From positions 1-12,640 of the forward strand of contig JACRGN010000035.1 of the NCBI GenBank assembly GCA_016234205.1: a DNA stretch of 12,640 nucleotides, written 5' to 3'. This document shows, piece by piece, positions 1-6,119 of this stretch; position 1 is the stretch's first letter, and each line of letters opens with the position of its first letter. A program made the position numbers and the translations under genes. Below the pieces are notes generated by a model, which did not search any database, was not told the origin of the DNA, and saw nothing but the letters and a program-made list of their open reading frames with translations. This stretch comes from Nitrospinota bacterium. Its GTDB lineage: Bacteria; Nitrospinota; Nitrospinia; UBA9942.

Positions 1-237
1 ATTAGTGATGAATTACGCCGCGAATACAATTTTGATTATTCTAAGGCTGTTCGTGGTAAGTATTACAAACGTATTTTAGAAGAAGGTGCCAATGTTATCA
101 TGCTTGAGCCAGATGTTGCCAGGGCATTTTCTGATTCAGCTTCAGTAAATGATGCGTTGAGGTCATTACTTGATTTAACGAGAACAACTCAACGATTAAC
201 AAAACACTTCAGCAGACGGGCTATTGCCCGCAACTGA
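1..237 (+). CDS. Small antitoxin-like protein, 3' end only
   Basis: The frame is open from the first base to TGA at 235-237, giving 78 residues without the start. The order of landmarks is an E-Y-x-F-D-Y-S motif, then V-R-G-K-Y-Y, a 'GANVIMLEPDVA' stretch, and 'SVNDALRSLL' before a basic tail. This resembles small conserved proteins of the type YDFS-GVRGKY...VVLLDPDVA...SVNEALR, which are often found as orphan antitoxin-like genes or next to toxin genes. I recognise the family by pattern only. No toxin partner follows; the next gene, larB, starts 169 bp downstream and is unrelated. The 5' neighbour lies outside the window. Function as an antitoxin is inferred. Confidence 0.7.
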   Translation: MSDELRREYNFDYSKAVRGKYYKRILEEGANVIMLEPDVARAFSDSASVNDALRSLLDLTRTTQRLTKHFSRRAIARN

Positions 238-406
238 ATTCTGGTATTATCACTGTTGGCAAGGGAATTGAACTTTTCTGACCACCATCCTGCCTCATTG
301 GAGGAAACTTTTAAAAATCCCAGAAACATAACTTTGTTAAGGCATATCTCCTTCGGCAAGCTCAGGATGCAATCCGTATAATTGATTAGTAAAGGACAAA
401 AATAAA
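238..406. other. Intergenic gap before larB
   Basis: This 169-bp stretch lies between the antitoxin-like gene and larB. It holds a short dispersed-type repeat near its 3' end (349-367) and the larB ribosome binding site (AAAGGAC about 392-398). I see no RNA gene or clear terminator. A minus-strand frame crosses it, but its residues derive from the complement of the flanking gene and of the repeat, so I do not call it. Confidence 0.5.
349..367. repeat. CCTTCGGCAAGCTCAGG-type short dispersed repeat
   Basis: The 19 bases TCCTTCGGCAAGCTCAGGA have short complementary ends (TCCT and AGGA). They match the widespread CCTTCG(A/G)CAAGCTCAGG motif that occurs in many copies in numerous bacterial genomes. 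Only one copy is in this window, so its status as a repeat rests on general knowledge and not on multiplicity seen here. Confidence 0.45.
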
Positions 407-1150
407 ATGATTCGCTCAAATTTAAAAAAATTAGTAAACGAAATATATAATAGAAAAGTCACTCCAAATAAGGCAATAGAGATGCTCAAACATCTGCCCT
501 ATGAGGATATAGGCTTTGCCCATGTGGACCACCACAGGGAATTGAGGCAGGGATTCCCTGAGGTAATATATTGTGAGGGAAAAACTACCCGGCAGATAGC
601 AGCAATAATAGAAAAGATGATTAAGAAAGGCTCAGATATACTCGCTACAAGGGCAACACCAGAGATATTTAAGAGAATAAAGAAGATTAGTAAAAAAGCT
701 CAATATAATGAAACAGCAAGGACTATTGTTATAAAAAATAAGAAGAAAAATCTTAAAGGGATGGTATTGGTTGCAACCGCTGGGACATCCGATATACCTG
801 TGGGAGAAGAGGCTGCCGTCACTGCCGAAACGATGGGGAGTAAGGTGGAGAGGATATATGATGTGGGTGTAGCTGGAATTCACAGGCTTTTAGATAAGAG
901 GGAGAAATTCAATAACGCCAGAGTAATTGTCGTTGTAGCAGGTATGGACGGCGCCCTTGCAAGTGTAGTAGGCGGACTTGTTGATAAGCCTGTAATAGCA
1001 GTCCCCACAAGTGTCGGCTATGGAGCCAATTTCGGAGGCATATCGGCACTCCTGGCTATGCTTAATAGCTGTGCATCGGGTGTAGCAGTTGTTAATATTG
1101 ATAATGGTTTTGGTGCAGGCTGTCTTGCACATAAGATTAATATATTATAA
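407..1150 (+). CDS. larB: LarB, pyridinium-3,5-biscarboxylic acid mononucleotide synthase
   Basis: LarB carries out the first step of nickel-pincer nucleotide synthesis: it carboxylates nicotinic acid adenine dinucleotide at C5 of the pyridinium ring and releases AMP, using CO2 or bicarbonate. The 247-residue length is normal for the family. The N-terminal part has the conserved D-H-H-R-x-x-R-x-G-F-P-E-V segment (41-53) and E-G-K-T (57-60). The C-terminal half (about 118-247) is the PurE/AIR-carboxylase-like domain, with TAGTSDIPVGEEAA (124-137) and the N-S-C-A-S-G motif. Its Cys222 aligns with Lactobacillus plantarum LarB Cys221, which binds the substrate covalently. The ATG start has AAAGGAC about 8 bases upstream. 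larC and larE are not in the window, and the neighbours are unrelated, so the pathway must be completed elsewhere or the product used differently. Confidence 0.93.
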   Translation: MIRSNLKKLVNEIYNRKVTPNKAIEMLKHLPYEDIGFAHVDHHRELRQGFPEVIYCEGKTTRQIAAIIEKMIKKGSDILATRATPEIFKRIKKISKKAQYNETARTIVIKNKKKNLKGMVLVATAGTSDIPVGEEAAVTAETMGSKVERIYDVGVAGIHRLLDKREKFNNARVIVVVAGMDGALASVVGGLVDKPVIAVPTSVGYGANFGGISALLAMLNSCASGVAVVNIDNGFGAGCLAHKINIL

Positions 1151-1273
1151 ATTCTATTCCAGATTAGAGGTATTGCAAATCCATCAATAGTTAAAAAATG
1201 TAAAAATGATGTAAAAAGAAAAGTTTACAAAATTTTATATAAAGAATTTGAAGGGGCAAATCCAAATGAATGG
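1151..1273 (+). pseudogene. Possible 3' remnant of a gene lost upstream of the methyltransferase
   Basis: Directly after the larB stop the same frame stays open for 40 codons to TGA 1271-1273. It has no ATG, GTG or TTG start. The translated stretch is lysine-rich and protein-like (for example 'KRKVYKILYKEFEG'). Its stop overlaps the methyltransferase start by 8 bases, as in coupled operons. One reading is that a larger gene once preceded the methyltransferase (for example a restriction or control gene) and only its 3' end survives. In AT-rich DNA a chance open stretch of this length is quite possible, so confidence is low. Confidence 0.2.
1251..1256 (+). promoter_or_regulatory. Ribosome binding site that decides the methyltransferase start
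   Basis: AAGGGG ends nine bases before ATG 1266. The longer in-frame alternative, TTG at 1248, would place this site inside the coding sequence and has no ribosome binding site of its own, so 1266 is preferred. Confidence 0.7.
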
Positions 1274-2297
1274 TGAATTTCTAAATAAAATAATTCAAGG
1301 CGATGCTTTACTAACAATTTCAAAGTTAAAAAGCAATAGCATTGATTTGGTATTAACTGACCCGCCGTATTTTTTGGACAAAATGGATAATGGCTGGGAT
1401 GTAAAAAAAGTTGCTCTAATTACCGATTATTGTCATACGATAAAGTCATTGCCGCCAGGAATGAAGTTTGATAAAGAACAAGGGAAAAAATTTTATGATT
1501 GGTATTACCAGGTTTCAAAAGAAATTATCAGAGTTTTAAAACCAGGAGGATTTTTCTTTTCATTTTCAAGTCCGCAATTATACCATAGAATGGTATCTGC
1601 AATAGATGATGCTGGATTTTTGATTAGAGATTGTTTCATCTGGCTTTACACACAGAACCAGCCAAAGGCAATGAACCTAAATCATTTCATTGAAAAATTA
1701 AATGAAGATAAAAAGTCAAAAGAAAATTTAAAAAATCAATTAGCCGGTTGGAAAACGCCGCAAATCAAATCGTGCTTTGAGCCGATTGTGATGGCACAAA
1801 AAGAAACCGAAGGAACGTTCCTTAAAAATTTCAAAAAATATAATGTGGGTTTATTGAATACCAATGTGCAAATTGGTGACAATATGTTTCCTGCAAATGT
1901 GGTTTCAACCAATAAAATCAGCGAAGTTATTGATAGGTGTTTCCTGATTTCAAAGCCTGATAAAAAAGAAAAGGGAGAACTTAATACCCACAAAACTGTG
2001 AAGCCGGTGAGTTTGTGTGAATACATTATAAAATTGACTACTTATTCGGAAGATGCAATTGTGTTAGACCCATTTGCCGGCAGCGGGACAACTTTGGTTG
2101 CTGCAAAAAAATTAGGGAGAAAATTTATTGGTATTGATATTAATGAGGAATATATTGAAATAGCTAAAGAAAGAATTAAAAATACAGGCAAAAATTATTC
2201 GGTTACGGAAAAATTAAATTCAGCAATTCAGATGCAGATTTTTGAGTCAAAAGTGGAATATAAAAGAAAACATCTGAAAAAATTACAGCGGATATGA
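1266..2297 (+). CDS. Site-specific DNA methyltransferase, N4-cytosine/N6-adenine, beta-type motif order
   Basis: It transfers a methyl group from S-adenosylmethionine to the exocyclic amino group of adenine or cytosine in a specific DNA sequence. The catalytic motif IV, TDPPYF (31-36), lies near the N-terminus. The AdoMet-binding motif I, DPFAGSGTT (268-276) followed by G-R-K-F-I-G-I-D-I, lies near the C-terminus. This is the beta-class order, with the target recognition domain between them (roughly 110-230). 'HKTVKPVSL' before motif I is typical of the family. Length is 343 residues from ATG 1266. No endonuclease gene is visible on either side, so it may be an orphan methyltransferase with a regulatory or protective role, or the survivor of a restriction-modification system. 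The recognition sequence cannot be read from the protein. Confidence 0.88.
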   Translation: MNGEFLNKIIQGDALLTISKLKSNSIDLVLTDPPYFLDKMDNGWDVKKVALITDYCHTIKSLPPGMKFDKEQGKKFYDWYYQVSKEIIRVLKPGGFFFSFSSPQLYHRMVSAIDDAGFLIRDCFIWLYTQNQPKAMNLNHFIEKLNEDKKSKENLKNQLAGWKTPQIKSCFEPIVMAQKETEGTFLKNFKKYNVGLLNTNVQIGDNMFPANVVSTNKISEVIDRCFLISKPDKKEKGELNTHKTVKPVSLCEYIIKLTTYSEDAIVLDPFAGSGTTLVAAKKLGRKFIGIDINEEYIEIAKERIKNTGKNYSVTEKLNSAIQMQIFESKVEYKRKHLKKLQRI

Positions 2298-2362
2298 ATG
2301 ATATTCTGATATAAAAAAATCAATAAAAATAGAAATGCCTTTATATGATAGAGAGTTTATCA

Positions 2363-2377
2363 ATACAAATATTGTAT
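2363..2377. promoter_or_regulatory. Hyphenated palindrome, possible operator
   Basis: ATACAA, a 3-base spacer (ATA), then TTGTAT form a 15-bp inverted repeat about 40 bases before the YqhA-family start, in the only gap between that operon and the methyltransferase. Its position would suit a repressor site, but AT-rich palindromes arise easily by chance and no cognate regulator is present. Confidence 0.2.
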
Positions 2378-2415
2378 CTGCTAATAGGCTCTGACTTCCG
2401 GAAAGGGGTACAACA

Positions 2416-2883
2416 ATGCTCAAATTTTGTTTAGAAAAAGGTAAATACGTAATTTTGCTGGCGGTTGTTTCTACATTTCTTGCCTCAGTAGCTACATTTA
2501 TCTTGGGAACGGTAAGGATGATTACTAATGTGGTAAATCTAATCGCAGGATTGATTACCCATGAAGGAGGGCACTCTGGTGTCCAGATGATTGCATCTCT
2601 TGATTCACTCCTTCTTGCAATTGTTCTATATATATTTTCTGTTGCCATCTATGAACTATTCTTCGGCAAAATCAATGTGCCGGACTGGCTTGTCATAGAG
2701 AATCTTGATGGATTAAAGGAGAAACTTGCAAGTGTGATTATATTGATACTTGCAGTAACATTCCTTGAGCATCTTGTGAAATGGAAGGATGCTAAGGATA
2801 CACTGATGTTCGGCATCTCAATTGCCGCTGTCCTGATTGCCCTCGTCTTCTACATGCAGCATAAGAAGGGTGAGAAGGATTAA
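2416..2883 (+). CDS. YqhA/UPF0114 family inner-membrane protein
   Basis: This 155-residue integral membrane protein has four predicted membrane segments at about 11-33, 62-84, 105-122 and 129-149. The spacing, the arginine after segment 1 ('GTVRM'), the 'SLDSLLLAIVLYIFSVAIYELF' region (21 positions, 62-83) and 'KLASVIILILAVTFLEH' match the YqhA/UPF0114 family, whose function is unknown. GAAAGGGG at 2401-2408 is a strong ribosome binding site for ATG 2416. It lies only 14 bp upstream of the CopZ-like gene and is probably co-transcribed with it, which hints at a link to metal or envelope homeostasis; that link is inference. Confidence 0.82.
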   Translation: MLKFCLEKGKYVILLAVVSTFLASVATFILGTVRMITNVVNLIAGLITHEGGHSGVQMIASLDSLLLAIVLYIFSVAIYELFFGKINVPDWLVIENLDGLKEKLASVIILILAVTFLEHLVKWKDAKDTLMFGISIAAVLIALVFYMQHKKGEKD

Positions 2884-2884
2884 A

Positions 2885-2890
2885 AGGAGG
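2885..2890 (+). promoter_or_regulatory. Consensus Shine-Dalgarno for the CopZ-like gene
   Basis: AGGAGG, the full consensus, begins two bases after the preceding stop codon and ends seven bases before ATG 2898. It predicts strong translation of the small metallochaperone from the shared transcript. Confidence 0.8.
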
Positions 2891-2897
2891 TATATTT

Positions 2898-3107
2898 ATG
2901 GCAAAGATTGTTTTAAAAATAAAAGGTATGTCATGTCAGCACTGTGTGGTGAGCATCACAAAGGCACTCAAAGACCTTAAAGGGATAAAGGATGTTAAGG
3001 TCAGTCTTGAGAAAGGGAGTGCCGAAGTAAATTATGACGATAAACTTGTAACAAAAACACAGATGTCAGAAGCAGTAGCTGATGATGGATATGCTGTAAT
3101 AAATTAA
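2898..3107 (+). CDS. CopZ/MerP-like heavy-metal-associated (HMA) domain protein
   Basis: A 69-residue single-domain cytosolic metallochaperone. The metal-binding motif G-M-S-C-Q-H-C has Cys13 and Cys16, followed by the expected beta-alpha-beta-beta-alpha-beta pattern ending in 'DDGYAV'. The Gln-His spacing within CxxC resembles copper chaperones of the CopZ type (M-S-C-x-H-C), so Cu(I) is the most likely ligand. Hg(II), Zn(II) or other soft metals cannot be excluded from sequence. It is the second gene of the yqhA-like operon. No CopA ATPase is in view. The stop codon overlaps the stop of the convergent radical SAM/ArsM gene (shared TTAA at 3104-3107), so the two transcripts must run into each other unless termination occurs inside the genes. 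Confidence 0.9.
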   Translation: MAKIVLKIKGMSCQHCVVSITKALKDLKGIKDVKVSLEKGSAEVNYDDKLVTKTQMSEAVADDGYAVIN

Positions 3108-5578
3108 CAACATCCCCTATCACTCGGCTCACAACAACCGTACTCCGTCATCTCACCATCAGGCTCTATGACTGTAAAAAATTCATTATAGGGAGGCTTT
3201 TTCAGTTTCTCAGATGTATCAGTGCATACCTCTACTGCCTCATCCCTTGGGAATAGATGCCCCTCTTCATCCACGACTGCCTTGAAAGGCCCTCTATAAA
3301 CAGCTTTCTGCCCTATATAAACACATCCCTCTTTCTTTTCAAATTTGTAGCCCCTGACTGTAACAGAATAAAATTTATACCCTTCTATATCTTTCCAATA
3401 AGTCTTCTTTAAAACCTCCACACCATAGAAACCAACCTGCTCTAAAAATGATAAAAATTCAACTTCTGTCAGTGCCCCTCCAAGACATTCACCCCTTAGC
3501 TGGTCATTACCCTTTAACTTATGAGGTATTTCACCCTCTGAGACAATATCGGATACAACAACCCTTCCGCAGTCCTTTAATACCCGCCACATCTCTTCAA
3601 AGACAGCCTTCTTATCAGGAGAAAGGTTTATAACGCAATTTGATGTAATCAGGTCTACTGATTTATCATTTACAGGAAGCCTTTCCAAAAATCCCTTTTT
3701 AAATTCCACAACTTCATATCCAAGTGTTTCTGACACAAGAATACTATTTTTATTGGCAATCTCAAGCATCTTGTCTGTCATATCAACACCTATGACCTTC
3801 CCTGACTTGCCAACCTTTTTTGCCGCAATGAAGCAATCTATCCCTCCCCCTGAGCCAAGGTCAAGGACAGACTCACCTTCTTTTACATCTGCCATTGCAA
3901 TTGGAGAGCCGCATCCATAAAATCTGTCAAGCACCTCTTTTGGTATATGTTTTACATCCTCATCATCATATTTCACAGGACAGCATAAATCAGCCTTTGG
4001 CTCTTCAGCAGCCCTGCCGTAAAATTCCTGTATAACTTTATATGGCCTCTCTACATCAAATGAGAGGACACAATTGGAATGAAGCGTACTCACATCTCCT
4101 GAATCCCCTTCACAGTCCAATCCGCCATCTCCCATAGAATGAAAGATAACAGGGGCATTGTATCCTGACTTTTTATTGAAACTTTCTTTTCCTCTTTTCG
4201 CAAGGTTTTTCATTATATCTTTTATCAATTCCGTATAAATTCCATAATATGGGTCATCACTTAAAATGTCTCCAATTCCATTTTGAACAGCAGAATAAAA
4301 ATAGCTGTGCTCAATATCTCCACCGCCTGTAATAAATCTGAATGGGTCTTTTGACAGTTTAGATTTCTTGACAACTGTAGCCCCTCTGAAATCCCTTGCG
4401 ATTTTACTATCAAGCCAGATGGACTTCAGAGATTCATTCATGGGACTCCCCATTTTTAATGAAGGACAGCCTGCAAAAGATGCGGAAGGATAAAGATTCC
4501 CATCGGAGTAAAGACAGAGTGTGTCCCAGCATGAACTTGCCATATCATATTTAACACCGGGTCTTCCGTTTACCCTTAGCTTTAATGACTCATAATTATC
4601 AAAGACTACACCCGCCTTATCACAAGCCTCTTTTGCCTCCCTGACAATTCCTATTAAATTTGAAATTTGAAATTTGAAATTTGAAATTCGTGAGGCTCCC
4701 CTTCCCCTCCTGTGCATCCACATTAGATGGAGAGACTTAGCCCCCAGCTTTTTTGCCAATGAGGGGAGATTGGGTATATCGTTTATATTTTCCTTCGTCA
4801 TAACTGCAGTGAGAGAGGTATCAAATCCAAGTTCACTTGCTATCTTAAGTCCTTCAGTAATCTCCCCAAAAGTCCCCCTCCCGCGAATAGGGTCATTAAT
4901 CTCAGGTATTGAACCGTCAAGACTCACCTGCAGTTTTACTTTATTTTTATCAAGCCCTCTAAGCCCAGCCCTTTTACCGTTTCCAAAAAGTGTTGCATTG
5001 GTAAGGACTATCAACTCATTGCCCTTCTCCTCAGTCGCATATTTTATGAGTTCAAAGATATCCCTCCTCACAAAAGGCTCACCGCCTGTAAAATAAAATC
5101 TTAAGACACCCAGCCTGCACGACTCATCCATAACATTTTTTATATCTTTAGTTTGTATTCCAGCATCTCCTGAAGGAGAGGACTCAAAGAGACAGTGATT
5201 GCATGTGAGGTTGCAGGAATTATTTGTGTGAATCCAGAACTCGTTTAATCTTGATGCCTTTAGATAATTTTCTCTCCCTTTGTATTCTTCGGTATTAAAT
5301 GGGGATGTTGAGACTATTTTGGAGCGGAGGGCATCGTTTATAAAATTGTGGACATGAAGCCATGATTTTGCAGAATCAAAACCATAGGCTGAGCCATACT
5401 CCCTGACAATATCAGACAACTTCCTTTTGCCGTCAACAAGGTCAAAAATCTTCTTACCCCTCTCATCAACTACAATCCAGTTAGGTTTATCGCCGTCAAT
5501 TAAAAAGTAAAGACTCTCATCTGCAAATGTTGTAACATCTGGTTTATAGATTATTGTATCTGAAGTAAGCCCTGACAT
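3104..5578 (-). CDS. PqqD-like / radical SAM / ArsM-type methyltransferase fusion protein
   Basis: An 824-residue multidomain protein. Residues 1-95 look like a PqqD-type winged-helix domain. Residues 118-330 are a radical SAM core with the 4Fe-4S motif C122-x3-C126-x2-C129 and GGEP 165-168. Cysteines 350, 355 and 371 form a SPASM-like segment that may hold an extra cluster. Residues 405-510 are a linker I do not recognise, with Cys489 and Cys503. Residues 512-740 are an arsenite S-adenosylmethionine methyltransferase: CC 531-532, YGCG (Cys556), LDLGSGGGIDC (572-582), SNCVINLSPDK (Cys648) and GECLGGAL (Cys698), which retain the As(III)-binding cysteines known from ArsM. The tail ends CC...CC (815-816, 823-824). 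The ArsM half predicts methylation of As(III) or a similar soft element. The radical SAM half may install a carbon group or act on a peptide; its substrate is unknown. It follows a small acidic gene by 25 bp, probably in one operon. Confidence 0.85.
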   Translation of the reverse strand: MSGLTSDTIIYKPDVTTFADESLYFLIDGDKPNWIVVDERGKKIFDLVDGKRKLSDIVREYGSAYGFDSAKSWLHVHNFINDALRSKIVSTSPFNTEEYKGRENYLKASRLNEFWIHTNNSCNLTCNHCLFESSPSGDAGIQTKDIKNVMDESCRLGVLRFYFTGGEPFVRRDIFELIKYATEEKGNELIVLTNATLFGNGKRAGLRGLDKNKVKLQVSLDGSIPEINDPIRGRGTFGEITEGLKIASELGFDTSLTAVMTKENINDIPNLPSLAKKLGAKSLHLMWMHRRGRGASRISNFKFQISNLIGIVREAKEACDKAGVVFDNYESLKLRVNGRPGVKYDMASSCWDTLCLYSDGNLYPSASFAGCPSLKMGSPMNESLKSIWLDSKIARDFRGATVVKKSKLSKDPFRFITGGGDIEHSYFYSAVQNGIGDILSDDPYYGIYTELIKDIMKNLAKRGKESFNKKSGYNAPVIFHSMGDGGLDCEGDSGDVSTLHSNCVLSFDVERPYKVIQEFYGRAAEEPKADLCCPVKYDDEDVKHIPKEVLDRFYGCGSPIAMADVKEGESVLDLGSGGGIDCFIAAKKVGKSGKVIGVDMTDKMLEIANKNSILVSETLGYEVVEFKKGFLERLPVNDKSVDLITSNCVINLSPDKKAVFEEMWRVLKDCGRVVVSDIVSEGEIPHKLKGNDQLRGECLGGALTEVEFLSFLEQVGFYGVEVLKKTYWKDIEGYKFYSVTVRGYKFEKKEGCVYIGQKAVYRGPFKAVVDEEGHLFPRDEAVEVCTDTSEKLKKPPYNEFFTVIEPDGEMTEYGCCEPSDRGCC
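4656..4688. repeat. AAATTTG heptanucleotide tandem repeat inside the radical SAM gene
   Basis: Four perfect copies of AAATTTG (4656-4683) plus a 5-base partial copy make 33 bp within the fusion gene. On the coding strand it encodes the segment at about residues 297-308 (I-S-N-F-K-F-Q-I-S-N-L), just after the radical SAM core. Because 7 is not a multiple of 3, gain or loss of one unit would shift the frame, while three units would add or remove seven residues. This kind of repeat is commonly seen scattered in metagenomic bacterial genomes. Confidence 0.9.
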
Positions 5579-5603
5579 AATATACTCTCCAATTATTAAT
5601 TAT

Positions 5604-5825
5604 TTACCCTATCTCAGACCTGTCCAGTTCATTCCTGATATTTTCCGAGTAGATATTTAGAGAAACGGCAGATGTCATTATCTCACCAAGCCACTCCTCT
5701 GCCTCATCCTCTGTAATATCCCCCTGTTCAAGTTGATTTGCGAGGCTTATAAACTCCTCACACTCTTTTTTCATGTCCTTTATAAGACCACTCAGACTTT
5801 CACTGATAATATTCTCATCACTCAA
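5604..5825 (-). CDS. Small acidic protein upstream of the radical SAM/ArsM fusion
   Basis: I do not recognise the family. The protein is 73 residues from TTG 5825, or 76 from GTG 5834. It is strongly acidic, apparently all-helical, with one cysteine in 'KKECEEF', no membrane segment and no signal peptide. The start is uncertain. The ribosome binding site AAAGGGGGTG abuts the GTG and leaves no spacer, whereas TTG 5825 lies at a normal distance, so I prefer TTG. It ends 25 bp before the fusion gene on the same strand and appears to share its promoter. PqqD domains in radical SAM enzymes bind peptide substrates or leader peptides, so this protein could be a substrate or partner. That is an inference without a recognisable core-peptide motif. 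Confidence 0.6.
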   Translation of the reverse strand: MSDENIISESLSGLIKDMKKECEEFISLANQLEQGDITEDEAEEWLGEIMTSAVSLNIYSENIRNELDRSEIG

Positions 5826-5834
5826 AGCAAACAC

Positions 5835-5842
5835 CCCCTTTT
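5835..5842 (-). promoter_or_regulatory. Ribosome binding site favouring the TTG start at 5825
   Basis: The minus strand reads AAAGGGGG directly before GTG 5834. It is too close to serve that GTG but about nine bases from TTG 5825, which decides the start choice for the small acidic protein. Confidence 0.5.
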
Positions 5843-5858
5843 TGTAGATATAAAAATA

Positions 5859-5887
5859 TTTTTACACTTTTTTACCCTCATGGTCAA
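5859..5887 (-). promoter_or_regulatory. Putative sigma70 promoter of the acidic-protein/radical SAM operon
   Basis: On the minus strand TTGACC (5887-5882) is followed after 17 bases by TAAAAA (5864-5859), which matches the -35 box at 5 of 6 and the -10 box at 4 of 6 positions. The predicted transcript would start near 5852, about 10 bases before the ribosome binding site. A perfect 14-bp AT palindrome (TAAAAATATTTTTA, 5851-5864) overlaps the -10 and start site and could be an operator, though its AT-only composition makes that weak. Confidence 0.4.
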
Positions 5888-5939
5888 ATTAAAATTCTTT
5901 CATTCTATAAACACTTATGCTATAAATTTAACCTGAATT

Positions 5940-6086
5940 ATGCATTAACCACAGATGAACACAGGTAAACACTAATAAAACAAAAAGTTATTATAATTCT
6001 TCTTTTACCTAAAAAGTGAAATATATTTTTCTTTTAATTCATTGAATAATCTGTGTTAATCTGTGTTTACCTGTGGTTTCACGCAT
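5940..6086. repeat. Inverted-repeat element with CCACAG...ACACAGGTAAACAC arms
   Basis: The left arm (5940-5973) and the reverse complement of the right arm (about 6048-6086) share ATGC, then AACCACAG(A/G)T and ACACAG-type direct subrepeats (AACACAG, GGTAAACAC). The arms enclose about 75 bp of AT-rich DNA. The outer ends align as ATGCATTAACCACAG against ATGCGTGAAACCACAG. The arms belong to the CCACAGATGAACACAG type of dispersed repeat common in environmental bacterial genomes. It lies between the divergent acidic-protein and aminotransferase genes. It encodes nothing obvious and may be a MITE-like or structure-forming element. Confidence 0.6.
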
Positions 6087-6119
6087 TTTTTGGATTTAAC
6101 CGTTATATATAAAAACAGT

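Noticed and set aside
189..419. Minus-strand 76-codon open frame at the left side
   Set aside because: It overlaps the antitoxin-like gene in antisense and crosses the dispersed repeat; no ribosome binding site and no family resemblance.
1248..1265. TTG start adding six residues to the methyltransferase
   Set aside because: The AAGGGG ribosome binding site lies downstream of that TTG and fits ATG 1266.
1266..2297. Complete restriction-modification system
   Set aside because: No endonuclease or specificity gene is present on either side within the window.
4674..5096. Plus-strand 140-codon open frame inside the radical SAM region
   Set aside because: Antisense shadow of the strongly supported fusion gene; it even begins within the AAATTTG repeat.
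5940..6086. CRISPR array suggested by repeated ACACAG units
   Set aside because: Units are short, unevenly spaced and inverted between arms; no spacer pattern and no cas genes.
6063..6119. GTG start adding 19 residues to the aminotransferase
   Set aside because: It begins within the inverted-repeat arm, and the added residues have no family match.
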